Source: JAGWNR01 sp964565685
GTDB lineage: Bacteria > Patescibacteriota > Minisyncoccia > Phycocordibacterales > PALSA-1337
DNA length: 64,000 nucleotides
Assembly (NCBI GenBank): GCA_964565685.1
Contig: CAZMFR010000004.1
Location: 1 to 64,000, forward strand
Reading direction: 5' to 3'
Shown here: piece after piece, positions 56,852 to 64,000 of the stretch
How the letters are laid out: each line of letters starts with the position of its first letter
How positions within the stretch are numbered: position 1 is the first letter of the stretch
Made by a program: the position numbers and the translations under genes
The notes under the pieces: model-generated
What the model saw: only the letters and a program-made list of their open reading frames with translations
The model's database searches: none
What the model was told of the DNA's origin: nothing

Positions 56852-57328
56852 TTATTTATGAGTGACTTCCCCTGAATTGATTCTCTCTTGTATATCCAAA
56901 TTCCACGCGAGATCTTTTAACTTGCTCTGTGACACTTTTGGTACCATGACGCCGGCGTATTTTCCAGCACCCGCGCCAGCCGTATCGTTCGACTTGTCAT
57001 TTCCAGCCGCTTTCATTTTTGCCTCGATCAAAGCCGCCTGTTTCTTGTCATCCTTTTTCCATAAATAAAGCTTTGAACCGACGCTGTATCTGAAAGCTGA
57101 CTCCAGGACGTTGATGAACGGGCGATTATTGACCCGATAGAAGGCCAACGCCGCGGAAAAAGCCAGAACGAGGATTATAGGAACGGCTGAAAATATCAGC
57201 GACGGTATAAAGCGATATAGCATATATGCCGAGGCAATGCCGCCGATCATATAGATGAACTGTTTGAATGTGAAAGGACCGAATATCTTGTCCTCGACGT
57301 CAATGAATTGAGGAACCTGGTATTGCAT
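56852..57328 (-). CDS. PrgI family (VirB3-like) membrane protein
   Basis: 158 residues. MQYQVPQFIDVEDKIFGPFT is the PrgI signature start, followed by two membrane helices (FIYMIGGIASAYMLYRFIP and LIFSAVPIILVLAFSAALAF) and the family's NRPFINVLESAFRY. PrgI proteins are the VirB3 equivalents that pair with VirB4 in Gram-positive conjugation systems. TATACT ends 6 nt before the ATG, so the machine core can be transcribed from here. Confidence 0.88.
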   Translation of the reverse strand: MQYQVPQFIDVEDKIFGPFTFKQFIYMIGGIASAYMLYRFIPSLIFSAVPIILVLAFSAALAFYRVNNRPFINVLESAFRYSVGSKLYLWKKDDKKQAALIEAKMKAAGNDKSNDTAGAGAGKYAGVMVPKVSQSKLKDLAWNLDIQERINSGEVTHK

Positions 57329-57334
57329 GTCTAT

Positions 57335-57340
57335 AGTATA
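57335..57340 (-). promoter_or_regulatory. Internal -10 box before the PrgI-like gene
   Basis: TATACT ending 6 nt before the ATG at 57328; predicted leaderless. Confidence 0.5.
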
Positions 57341-57343
57341 GCA

Positions 57344-58162
57344 TCATTCCAACGCTTCCCTATATGGATCCGTCCCATCGTACGGTCTGACTTTCTTCTC
57401 TTGTTTCCCGGCATCTGAATTTTCTCCAGAAGAGCCAGAACCCATCGGCATAGCCACGCCTTTCGATAGCAGAGTGTCTACTATGCTAGATTGATCCGGC
57501 TGTTTCTTGGCGCTTTCTTTTGAAGCATTGTCCTCCGCTGTTGTTTCTGGAATGTCGCTGAGCAGATGTTCCGACGATATATCACTGTCCAATTCCAAGA
57601 CGTTCATTATATCTTCTTTTGATTCCAAACTTTTTGGGTTTGATTCTGGCGCAGGCGTCTCATCATTCTTGTCAACCACGAACCCGCCCGCTTTTTCGAC
57701 AGCTGAAACGACTGATTCTTTTTTTGCTTTCTCAGCGTCTATCAGCATTGTTTCTTCGCCTGTTTGTTCAGCAGGCGTGCTTTTGCCGAATTGATTATTT
57801 TCTTGCTCGGCACCGCCGCTTTCTTTGCTATAGCCCCCCTCCTCTTCCCCTTCAATTTTTTTCAACGACTCCCGTATCTTGTCGAATATCTGTTTATTGA
57901 TGTCTTGGGCGATGAGCATGGCCTTGCCTGTGTCTACCTGCATTCTCCTGGCGATATTCGTTACGAATCTATCTTCCGGCGTAAGACCAATCATGGTCAG
58001 GCCGACCTCGTCGACGAGCTCGCTTATCTGATCGTACAACAGATCGTGTTTTTGGCCGATATCTACGACTGTGTTCGTGGTGCTTATAGAGTCGATGGCT
58101 TCACGGATATCAGCAGGCAATTTGTTGTAGCGGCTTTTAATTTGTTCTGGTGTGTATGGCAT
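57344..58162 (-). CDS. Cytoplasmic protein of the secretion operon (272 aa)
   Basis: Not assigned. Helical N-terminal domain (MPYTPEQIKSRYNKLPADIR, then QISELVDEVGLTMIGLTPED and NIARRMQVDTGKAMLIAQDI) followed by a long, low-complexity acidic/Ser/Gln region (from about residue 115) without predicted fold. It begins 3 bp after the VirB6-like gene. Its place in the operon suggests a cytoplasmic partner of the VirB6-like tail (inference). Confidence 0.7.
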   Translation of the reverse strand: MPYTPEQIKSRYNKLPADIREAIDSISTTNTVVDIGQKHDLLYDQISELVDEVGLTMIGLTPEDRFVTNIARRMQVDTGKAMLIAQDINKQIFDKIRESLKKIEGEEEGGYSKESGGAEQENNQFGKSTPAEQTGEETMLIDAEKAKKESVVSAVEKAGGFVVDKNDETPAPESNPKSLESKEDIMNVLELDSDISSEHLLSDIPETTAEDNASKESAKKQPDQSSIVDTLLSKGVAMPMGSGSSGENSDAGKQEKKVRPYDGTDPYREALE

Positions 58163-58165
58163 GGG

Positions 58166-60343
58166 TTATGGTTTTGGTTCGCTTGACTTTGGTTCTTTTT
58201 TGGATTCTGACTTTTCACCGCTGTCTTTTATTTTGGCAACAGCGTCTTCTAATTCCTTTTGTTTTTTTGCATCAGCCGCCGCCTTGCTATACTTCGACTG
58301 ATCAGCAATCTTTTTCTGGAATGGTGCTTCTCTGGTTTTTGATTCGTTATCCCACTTGGTCTCTATTGATTTTTTGGTATTTTCTACTTCTTTTTCCATT
58401 GATTTCCTGATATTTTCTACTTCTTCTTTTGTTTTGTCGCTATATTTACTACCTAATCTTGCGAGATCGCTCTTTAATGCATTGTCTATTTCTTCTATAT
58501 CAGCTTTGTGTTTAGTATCGACCTCAGCAAATTCTGCCTTACGTTTTTCAGAGATTTCATCTTTAATCTTTTCAATTTCTGCTTTATTTTCATTTATTAT
58601 TTTTTCAATTTCATCTCCATGTACCTTTCCGTAATTTGCATTATAATCATTCTCTAGAGCATAGCCAGAGCGATCGACTCCTAGAAAATGCGATATCGGG
58701 TCTTTTCTCATCTCTTGCAGGTTATCTTTGTATCGACCTTGCAACTCCACAGCTCTTTCTTCTGCTTTATGAAATTCCTCATCGGAAGCATAATCGGCGC
58801 GATTTACTGTCCCAATGTTTTTAAATAATTTCTTTCTAGATTTTTCATCAGCTTCTCTCTGTGCATCAAAACCGCCCTTTTTACCGCCCCAAGAGGCAGA
58901 ACTTATACTACCCAAAGCACCAGAAGCTATGCCCCCAAGTATTGGATTGTTAGCTGCAAATTCCCTAAAACCTGGGGTCTCACGATATTTTGCCGCTGCC
59001 GCGCCAGCAGTATTTCTGGCAGCAAACGCCGCAGTTTTCTGTAGGGAATCCGATGTCGTCTTTTTGAGCCATCCATAAAATTTGGAACCTGTTTCTCCGC
59101 TCGCACTACCGAATGATTTCGCCGCAATGATTGAAGCATTGATCAAAAATATTCCTATCATAAATTTAAAGAATACTGCGAGTGTACCAGTGTTGAAAAA
59201 ACCGGTTATGTTCGTGGTTGCGATAGCACTCTGTGCTGCGGAAACCAGAGCGTTTGAAGAAGTACCGCCGGTCAGAGCTGTGCTAGACATAAACATAACG
59301 GCAAAGTACAGAAAAACCAGATAGATAGGGGCAACCATACACTCGCCTATCAGAAGTTTTGACCATTTCTTTGAATAATCGCTTATTTGTGGCAGAACTA
59401 GTCCTATCCACCATATTGGTGAAAAAGCCATAAGCATTATGAGATAGAACAAGCGCATAAACAATATAATCGCAGCAACCAAGAAACTGAATCCAGCCAA
59501 AGTCATCATGACCGTGCTCATGATCATCCCAATAGTCATATTTGCAAGAGCATCTCCGGTGAGTAGCCCCTGCACGGCTGGTACGAGGGTATTCTGTAAA
59601 TATAATCCTTTCATTAAAGTGTAACTTAGCCCGGTACCGTTAGCTAACATATTCCACCAAGTGCTAAATGTTCCACCAGATGTCAGAGGAGTTACTGCGA
59701 TCTGATTATATATATAGATCGCTATTATATTCGAGGCATCTATTATTAATTTAGTAAAGAATAGACTAAAATTGATCAACAATCCGGCTAATACAACACG
59801 TACCAAAAGAGTTTTAATCTTCTGTTCATTTAATCCAACTATCATCGTTATAGACGCATAAAGAAGAACAAATATGATGATTATGCTCATACTATCTCGT
59901 ACAATGGACCACATACTGTTTATCGCACCGACCGAATTGACAATATCGGCAATATGTAGATTCATGATTAATGCTCCATCCATGAACATCCCCATGAGCC
60001 AAACAAATACTGTAGCTATTGGTATTATTATTGATAATACCAATACTATTATCGGACTTACTGCATATAAAATTGCATTTTCGAGCGACTTTGCTATTCC
60101 AGTAAGAGCAGTATTAGCTAAGGTAGAAGCACCAGATTTTACCGCCGATGCACTGGTGAATAATGAACTAACCCATGTTGCTGGGTCAAGAGTGTTAACA
60201 GTACCGTTAACGATAGTATCTCCCAAAATACTTCCTGTAGAATAATTTGCTAGAGCGTGTGTATCGCGTGGTGTTATCACAAACCCTACCACCAAGATTA
60301 TTGTGGCGATGGTTGCGATGATTTGTGTGCGGCGGGTTTTCAT
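58166..60343 (-). CDS. VirB6/TrbL-like channel protein with long cytoplasmic tail
   Basis: 725 residues. N-terminal signal-like helix (IIATIATIILVVGFVIT), then about seven membrane helices, e.g. AVSPIIVLVLSIIIPIATVF, DSMSIIIIFVLLYASITMIV, LLVRVVLAGLLINFSLFFTK and MLMAFSPIWWIGLVLPQISD, the usual VirB6/TrbL pattern. From about residue 430 a hydrophilic tail follows, ending in a long Lys/Glu coiled region (EIEKIKDEISEKRKAEFAEV). Such a tail is unusual for VirB6 and could reach into the cytoplasm to recruit substrates. Confidence 0.8.
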   Translation of the reverse strand: MKTRRTQIIATIATIILVVGFVITPRDTHALANYSTGSILGDTIVNGTVNTLDPATWVSSLFTSASAVKSGASTLANTALTGIAKSLENAILYAVSPIIVLVLSIIIPIATVFVWLMGMFMDGALIMNLHIADIVNSVGAINSMWSIVRDSMSIIIIFVLLYASITMIVGLNEQKIKTLLVRVVLAGLLINFSLFFTKLIIDASNIIAIYIYNQIAVTPLTSGGTFSTWWNMLANGTGLSYTLMKGLYLQNTLVPAVQGLLTGDALANMTIGMIMSTVMMTLAGFSFLVAAIILFMRLFYLIMLMAFSPIWWIGLVLPQISDYSKKWSKLLIGECMVAPIYLVFLYFAVMFMSSTALTGGTSSNALVSAAQSAIATTNITGFFNTGTLAVFFKFMIGIFLINASIIAAKSFGSASGETGSKFYGWLKKTTSDSLQKTAAFAARNTAGAAAAKYRETPGFREFAANNPILGGIASGALGSISSASWGGKKGGFDAQREADEKSRKKLFKNIGTVNRADYASDEEFHKAEERAVELQGRYKDNLQEMRKDPISHFLGVDRSGYALENDYNANYGKVHGDEIEKIINENKAEIEKIKDEISEKRKAEFAEVDTKHKADIEEIDNALKSDLARLGSKYSDKTKEEVENIRKSMEKEVENTKKSIETKWDNESKTREAPFQKKIADQSKYSKAAADAKKQKELEDAVAKIKDSGEKSESKKEPKSSEPKP

Positions 60344-60349
60344 GTGGGG

Positions 60350-62398
60350 TTAAAAGATCGAACTGCCGGCGGGATTGGCGTACAACTGGCATTGTTGTAT
60401 GTAATTGCTGGCGTCGCTGGTTATGGTGCTGGCGGTGCCTTGGTCGTTGCTGTTATCCGTTTTTGCGCTCTGAATATCGATAAGCGATGGGACAGCTTGA
60501 TCATAAGCAGGTGTCGCTGAATCATAGGTGCCAACCATGGTCTCATACTGTTGAGTCAAGGAAGCGATGCTAGCTGTTGATGTTGCTGTGTTTACTTGTT
60601 CGCCCAAGGAAACTAGATTGTTCAAGTTGCCGGTGATATTGTCGTAATCGCTCTGTAATTGCGTTACCCAAGCCGTTGTAGAAGCTATTTCGATGCTGAC
60701 CTGCGATACGACGTTAGTATCTCTATCGGATTGACAAGTGGAAGAAGCACTGTTTAGAGATGCTAGCGCATTTTCTCCTATAGCCACAGAGGAGCTGGCG
60801 TAAGATTGTATGCTCGTGGCGTTGGTTATGTATTGTGAAAGGTTCGAGGAAAGACTGCCTCCGAGCGTTGCGCTAGCTGCAGAAGAACTGGCCGCTTCCG
60901 ATTCCAGCTGAGATAGATATGAAGGCTGACCATTTGATGATTGGCTGACACCAGAAAGTCCGCTCGAGCTGAGTACTTGGCTGACTAATTTTGACGCCAA
61001 GGCGCCTATTATTTCATCAAGCATGCTGGATTGGACCAGAGAATCCTGACCGCTTCCCAACGCTTTGTTCAAGCTGGAGGAAATGACCGATCCAGGTGTT
61101 ACGGTTTGGCAATCTTCCCCTGTGTCTGCACCAGCAGGAGCGTCGGGAATGTTTTCATCATCCGATTCATAGCTGGAATCATCAGAATAATCGGTGTTGT
61201 CTTGATTCGTACTCGAATCATAGCCACAATTCCCTTCCGAATCGCAATCAGAATTTGAGCTGTCATCCGAAGATGCGTTGTCGTATGAACTACCCTCGTA
61301 TACATCGTCGCTACTGTTTTGGTCGGTGGAATTGTCGCTGGAAACCGTACTGTCTGTAGTATTGCTATTCGAATCGGTGCAATTCCCTTCCGAATCGCAA
61401 CTAGTATTGCTCTGGTTGTCGGATGAATTTTGGTCGCTTGAGTTGTCGTCGCTCTCATCGTAGGAACTAGTATCATCTGTACCGTCATCACCTTGATCTA
61501 TGGAACTTGTATTACCTGTATCGCTCTCTTCATACGAGGAATTATCATCCGTGCTGTAATCTGCGTCAGAATTATCGTAACTAGAATCATCACCCTCGTC
61601 ATATGAGTCGTCCTCATCCGATCCTTGTGTCGCAGTGCTCGGGGTGCACTGTTGGAACGACAGGAAACCGCTATTTTGGTTTAGCAGGTTCTGATTTGTT
61701 TCTTGTTGGTTTCCTGTTTTTGCATCCAAATCAAGACTTGCGTTTATGTATGCTCCGTATAGATTGTTTTGTGGCTCGGTTCCTAATGCTAAAAACGATG
61801 CCCATCCTCCTTGGCTGAAATCACCCGCTTCGAATCCATTTATCGTTGCTCCCTTGACATTTTTTATGATCGAAGAAAGCGTGCAACTATAAGGATTGCT
61901 ACTTCCACTTCCACTACTTCCACTTGAACCAGCTTGATTGAGGGCAAGAGCAAGACGCACATTCAAAGCAATAGGAGAACACAACGCCGCCAGCGGACTT
62001 CCTGATCCGGCAATGAAATTACCAGCCACATTATCACCGATTTTTTGGAAGAATTGTTCGGGATTCTGGACGAATGATGGACTGCCTTTGAACCCAGAAT
62101 TGATCCAGCTGACCGTGCTGTCTGTGATGCTTTGAAGTATCCCCTTGGACATCGCCCAAGCGAGCGGGTCGAGAACATAATCCTTTATCCATATAGAATC
62201 GTCGGCATAGCTTGAAATGGCGTTAAATGCGGTGCCCAATGTGTCTTCTATAGAGTTCAATAAGCCGCTGGCTTCACCTGCTATATCTTCGACCACCATA
62301 GCGTGTGCTGTTTTTGCTTGTATGATTGAACCGAAAGAGATAAGCACTGTCAAGGCGATGGCTATGATTTTTTGGTTTAATTTAAAATAATGTTTCAT
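60350..62398 (-). CDS. Exported Asp/Ser-rich protein of the secretion operon
   Basis: 682 residues. Signal peptide (IIAIALTVLISFGSIIQAKT, then an AHA site). The N-terminal part (to about 250) is an alpha-rich exported domain. Residues about 261-419 are a low-complexity Asp/Ser/Asn/Tyr/Thr tract containing CDSEGNC twice (334-340 and 385-391), acidic enough to bind calcium or cover a surface. The C-terminal part (about 440-680) is Ser/Ala-rich with long helices. No catalytic motif. A surface or secreted structural protein is likely. Confidence 0.72.
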   Translation of the reverse strand: MKHYFKLNQKIIAIALTVLISFGSIIQAKTAHAMVVEDIAGEASGLLNSIEDTLGTAFNAISSYADDSIWIKDYVLDPLAWAMSKGILQSITDSTVSWINSGFKGSPSFVQNPEQFFQKIGDNVAGNFIAGSGSPLAALCSPIALNVRLALALNQAGSSGSSGSGSSNPYSCTLSSIIKNVKGATINGFEAGDFSQGGWASFLALGTEPQNNLYGAYINASLDLDAKTGNQQETNQNLLNQNSGFLSFQQCTPSTATQGSDEDDSYDEGDDSSYDNSDADYSTDDNSSYEESDTGNTSSIDQGDDGTDDTSSYDESDDNSSDQNSSDNQSNTSCDSEGNCTDSNSNTTDSTVSSDNSTDQNSSDDVYEGSSYDNASSDDSSNSDCDSEGNCGYDSSTNQDNTDYSDDSSYESDDENIPDAPAGADTGEDCQTVTPGSVISSSLNKALGSGQDSLVQSSMLDEIIGALASKLVSQVLSSSGLSGVSQSSNGQPSYLSQLESEAASSSAASATLGGSLSSNLSQYITNATSIQSYASSSVAIGENALASLNSASSTCQSDRDTNVVSQVSIEIASTTAWVTQLQSDYDNITGNLNNLVSLGEQVNTATSTASIASLTQQYETMVGTYDSATPAYDQAVPSLIDIQSAKTDNSNDQGTASTITSDASNYIQQCQLYANPAGSSIF

Positions 62399-62407
62399 TG
62401 TAATTTT

Positions 62408-63295
62408 TTATTGGAGCATCTGTTCGATCGCGGTCGAGCTCGTCGTTCCAGTGTTGAGATCAGCTTTGAGAGTGGCAAAATATTGTTTTATCGCTCCAAA
62501 TGCATTTGAAAGATCTTGCAGAGCATTCAAGTATTGTCCAGCACCCTCCAAGCTGGCTGCGGGATCGGTATCGGTCATCCTCAGGAGCTCTGCCACCGAT
62601 AACCGTTCGCTCATGGCATTGATCAGATCCAAATGCATGCTAGCAATGGAAGGCGGAACAGTCATAGCGATGAGACCGTTCAAAATGTTCTTATATGATG
62701 CGATGATCGGGTCTATCTTTTTCAGGATCGATGGGTCGTTCTGTTCTGCGCTATCTCTTGCATAAGTGGCCTCGTTCCCCACAGCATCATTATTTTTAAA
62801 CAAGGCGCCAAGGATTTGGCCGTATATCAAATCTGCATTGATGCTGTCGTCCTTGCCGATTTTAATGTCGGAGAAAGCATATACTTTTGCTTGCGGCACT
62901 ATGTTCGGGTTGCTCAGGACATTGGACACCATTGAATCTATGGTATCGGTGCTCTCGTCACCCCCGGACTGTTGCAATTGCAGATAATCAGAGACGAGAA
63001 CCTCGCCCAGTTTTGCCGTCGTCGTCAGCGGCGCAGAATTCATAGATGTCGTTCCTGAACCCAAAGAGCCATTATTCCCAAGATTGCTTATACCGGCTCC
63101 GACAAGGACTTTTTGCCAGTCACTGTCTGCTAATATAGGGTTTTGTGTGTTTTCGGACGAGACGGATATTTTATTGGTCGAATAAGCAACACTCGACGGC
63201 AACACACTCCAATATTGGTCGACACAGAAAACTCCTCCTATTACGGCGACTGCCGCTATGATCATCCACATTGTTTTTTTGCTAGGGTGGTTCAC
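62408..63295 (-). CDS. Membrane-anchored exported protein, first gene of the secretion operon
   Basis: 295 residues from the GTG at 63295. One N-terminal membrane helix (MWMIIAAVAVIGGVFCV) and an external, largely helical body (LGEVLVSDYLQLQQSGGDES, AKVYAFSDIKIGKDDSINAD, ASLEGAGQYLNALQDLSNAF). No family recognised. TATATG lies 8 nt upstream of the GTG. An internal ATG at codon 9 is an alternative start. Confidence 0.65.
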   Translation of the reverse strand: MNHPSKKTMWMIIAAVAVIGGVFCVDQYWSVLPSSVAYSTNKISVSSENTQNPILADSDWQKVLVGAGISNLGNNGSLGSGTTSMNSAPLTTTAKLGEVLVSDYLQLQQSGGDESTDTIDSMVSNVLSNPNIVPQAKVYAFSDIKIGKDDSINADLIYGQILGALFKNNDAVGNEATYARDSAEQNDPSILKKIDPIIASYKNILNGLIAMTVPPSIASMHLDLINAMSERLSVAELLRMTDTDPAASLEGAGQYLNALQDLSNAFGAIKQYFATLKADLNTGTTSSTAIEQMLQ

Positions 63296-63423
63296 GAGGG
63301 TTTCATATAAATTTCGCTGGGAGTCAGCAGTTCTCTAAAAATAATTCACGAACACCAAGTCAATTGTAGCAAAGATATATGGCTATTTGGCTAGACCCAT
63401 GTGGAAAAGGTTTCGGGTGCTTT

Positions 63424-64000
63424 TTACGATCTTGTCTCTTTGACAATATCTATCCACTGTTCCAGAGTAAATGTTTCTGCTCTAGCGTTTATCGGCCAAT
63501 TTTTACTTGTCCACAGCTTTTCCAGAGTTTGTGCAGGTATGACTTTTGCTAAATTACCCCTTAATACCTTGCGTTTATGGGCAAAACCGGCACGGACTAT
63601 GTCAAAAAAGCGCTTTTCATCTATTTTGTTGTTTTTACATAGGTTGGAATGTCGCAATTCACCTTGCTCGGCACTGAACTCATTCTTTCTACAAACTACC
63701 CCGTGCTTTTCCAAGCCAAGCTCTCGCATCGAATGCTCGCCGCGTAGCTTTCCAAGAGAAGTATCCAATGACTCGCCTTGATTACTTGTAAAAGTTTTCT
63801 TGCCCATATTATCTATCAGAATGATAGCCGAATCGACGCTTGGCATCGGTCTAAAGAATCTTTTTGGCACAGTATCGATATATTTTGGCTCGCCATACGC
63901 CTTCACTGATATAGAGAGGATGCTTTCTTTGCCGTTGGTCGCAACAATTCTTTTTGCTACCTCTTTTTGGACGAGGAGAACCATTCGTGAAGGGTAGGCC
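63424..64000 (-). CDS. ksgA: 16S rRNA dimethyladenosine transferase KsgA, N-terminus beyond window
   Basis: RsmA/KsgA dimethylates A1518/A1519 of 16S rRNA. The visible part holds the C-terminal half: RMVLLVQKEVAKRIVATNGK, RFFRPMPSVDSAIILI and FFDIVRAGFAHKRKVLRGNL, with the SAM-binding domain outside the window. Between SAIILI and the FFDIV block is an insertion of about 60 residues (GKLRGEHSMRELGLEKH then AEQGELRHSNLCKNN) absent from typical KsgA. The frame is open across it. Confidence 0.92.
   Translation of the reverse strand, partial: AYPSRMVLLVQKEVAKRIVATNGKESILSISVKAYGEPKYIDTVPKRFFRPMPSVDSAIILIDNMGKKTFTSNQGESLDTSLGKLRGEHSMRELGLEKHGVVCRKNEFSAEQGELRHSNLCKNNKIDEKRFFDIVRAGFAHKRKVLRGNLAKVIPAQTLEKLWTSKNWPINARAETFTLEQWIDIVKETRS

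Noticed and set aside
61031..61491. Several open frames antisense to the Asp/Ser-rich protein
   Set aside because: Low-complexity DNA leaves several frames open; these translations are repetitive (I/R/T-rich) and unsupported.
50774..63295. Conjugative plasmid or ICE
   Set aside because: No relaxase, coupling protein, integrase or replication gene lies with the operon, and it sits beside chromosomal origin genes and ksgA.
1..64000. TGA recoded as glycine (as in Gracilibacteria/Absconditabacteria)
   Set aside because: TGA serves as the real stop of several intact genes (for example pilO and the 95-residue gene) and does not occur inside conserved proteins other than remnants.

Overview
The window looks like chromosome of a Patescibacteria/CPR bacterium, most likely of the Parcubacteria (Paceibacteria) type. 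The signs are: TGA used as an ordinary stop; compact or domain-stripped versions of standard enzymes (barrel-only pyruvate kinase, MurE without its first domain, YebC without its middle domain); the PilM/N/O plus PilB pilus genes; a VirB4/PrgI/VirB6-like secretion operon typical of this group; no amino-acid biosynthesis; and many small lineage-specific proteins. The assignment is inference from gene content, not from a marker-gene tree.

Layout. 1-5.1 kb: lower glycolysis (gpm-pyk-eno, all minus strand), a 2-hydroxyacid dehydrogenase and pyrD. 5.2-9.7 kb: accessory region with a reverse transcriptase fragment, a DUF4143 ATPase under a palindromic operator, a zinc-ribbon miniprotein and an AT-rich prolyl oligopeptidase. 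9.7-15.8 kb: tRNA-His, tRNA-Leu and tRNA-Val, cobalamin adenosyltransferase, rplS, a pseudouridine synthase, murE and an ACT-domain protein. 15.8-17.6 kb: a scar with a broken phosphoesterase and the C-terminal part of a large serine recombinase abutting tRNA-Arg(TCT). 17.7-20.1 kb: the pilM-N-O operon. 20.2-31.7 kb: DedA, a tRNA-binding OB-fold protein, ruvX, rpsT, ruvA-mutM, trmH, holA and four more tRNAs, interrupted by small genes, direct repeats and remnants. 31.9-46.1 kb: polA, tsaE, pilB, ruvB, yebC, ruvC, tyrS and a class A PBP, with an 88-bp perfect duplication at 39.7/40.1 kb. 46.2-50.8 kb: the replication-origin neighbourhood, dnaN-dnaA / candidate oriC / rpmH-rnpA-yidC. 50.8-63.3 kb: an 11-gene minus-strand operon for a type IV secretion-like machine. 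The window closes in ksgA.

How genes work together. RuvA, RuvB, RuvC and RuvX are all present at four separate loci. PilB (35.5 kb) is the expected motor for the PilM/N/O platform (17.7-20.1 kb). The secretion operon has a VirB2-like pilin, a PrgI/VirB3-like protein, a two-gene VirB4, a VirB6-like channel with a long cytoplasmic tail, and large exported proteins including one with a 160-residue Asp/Ser tract. No relaxase or coupling protein is visible here, so protein export, DNA uptake or cell-cell attachment is as likely as conjugation.

Expression signals fall into two sets. More than 20 mostly housekeeping genes have a TATAAT-like -10 box ending 6-8 nt before the start codon, which predicts leaderless mRNAs. 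Eight small accessory genes instead have a strong Shine-Dalgarno (AAAGGAGG-like) and their own intrinsic terminator, sometimes with the stop codon inside the hairpin. Two further genes start 2 and 13 nt after a tRNA 3' end, so tRNA processing could free their mRNAs. This two-way architecture, the secretion operon, a recurrent intergenic palindrome family and several enzymes with altered catalytic residues are the main points of interest.
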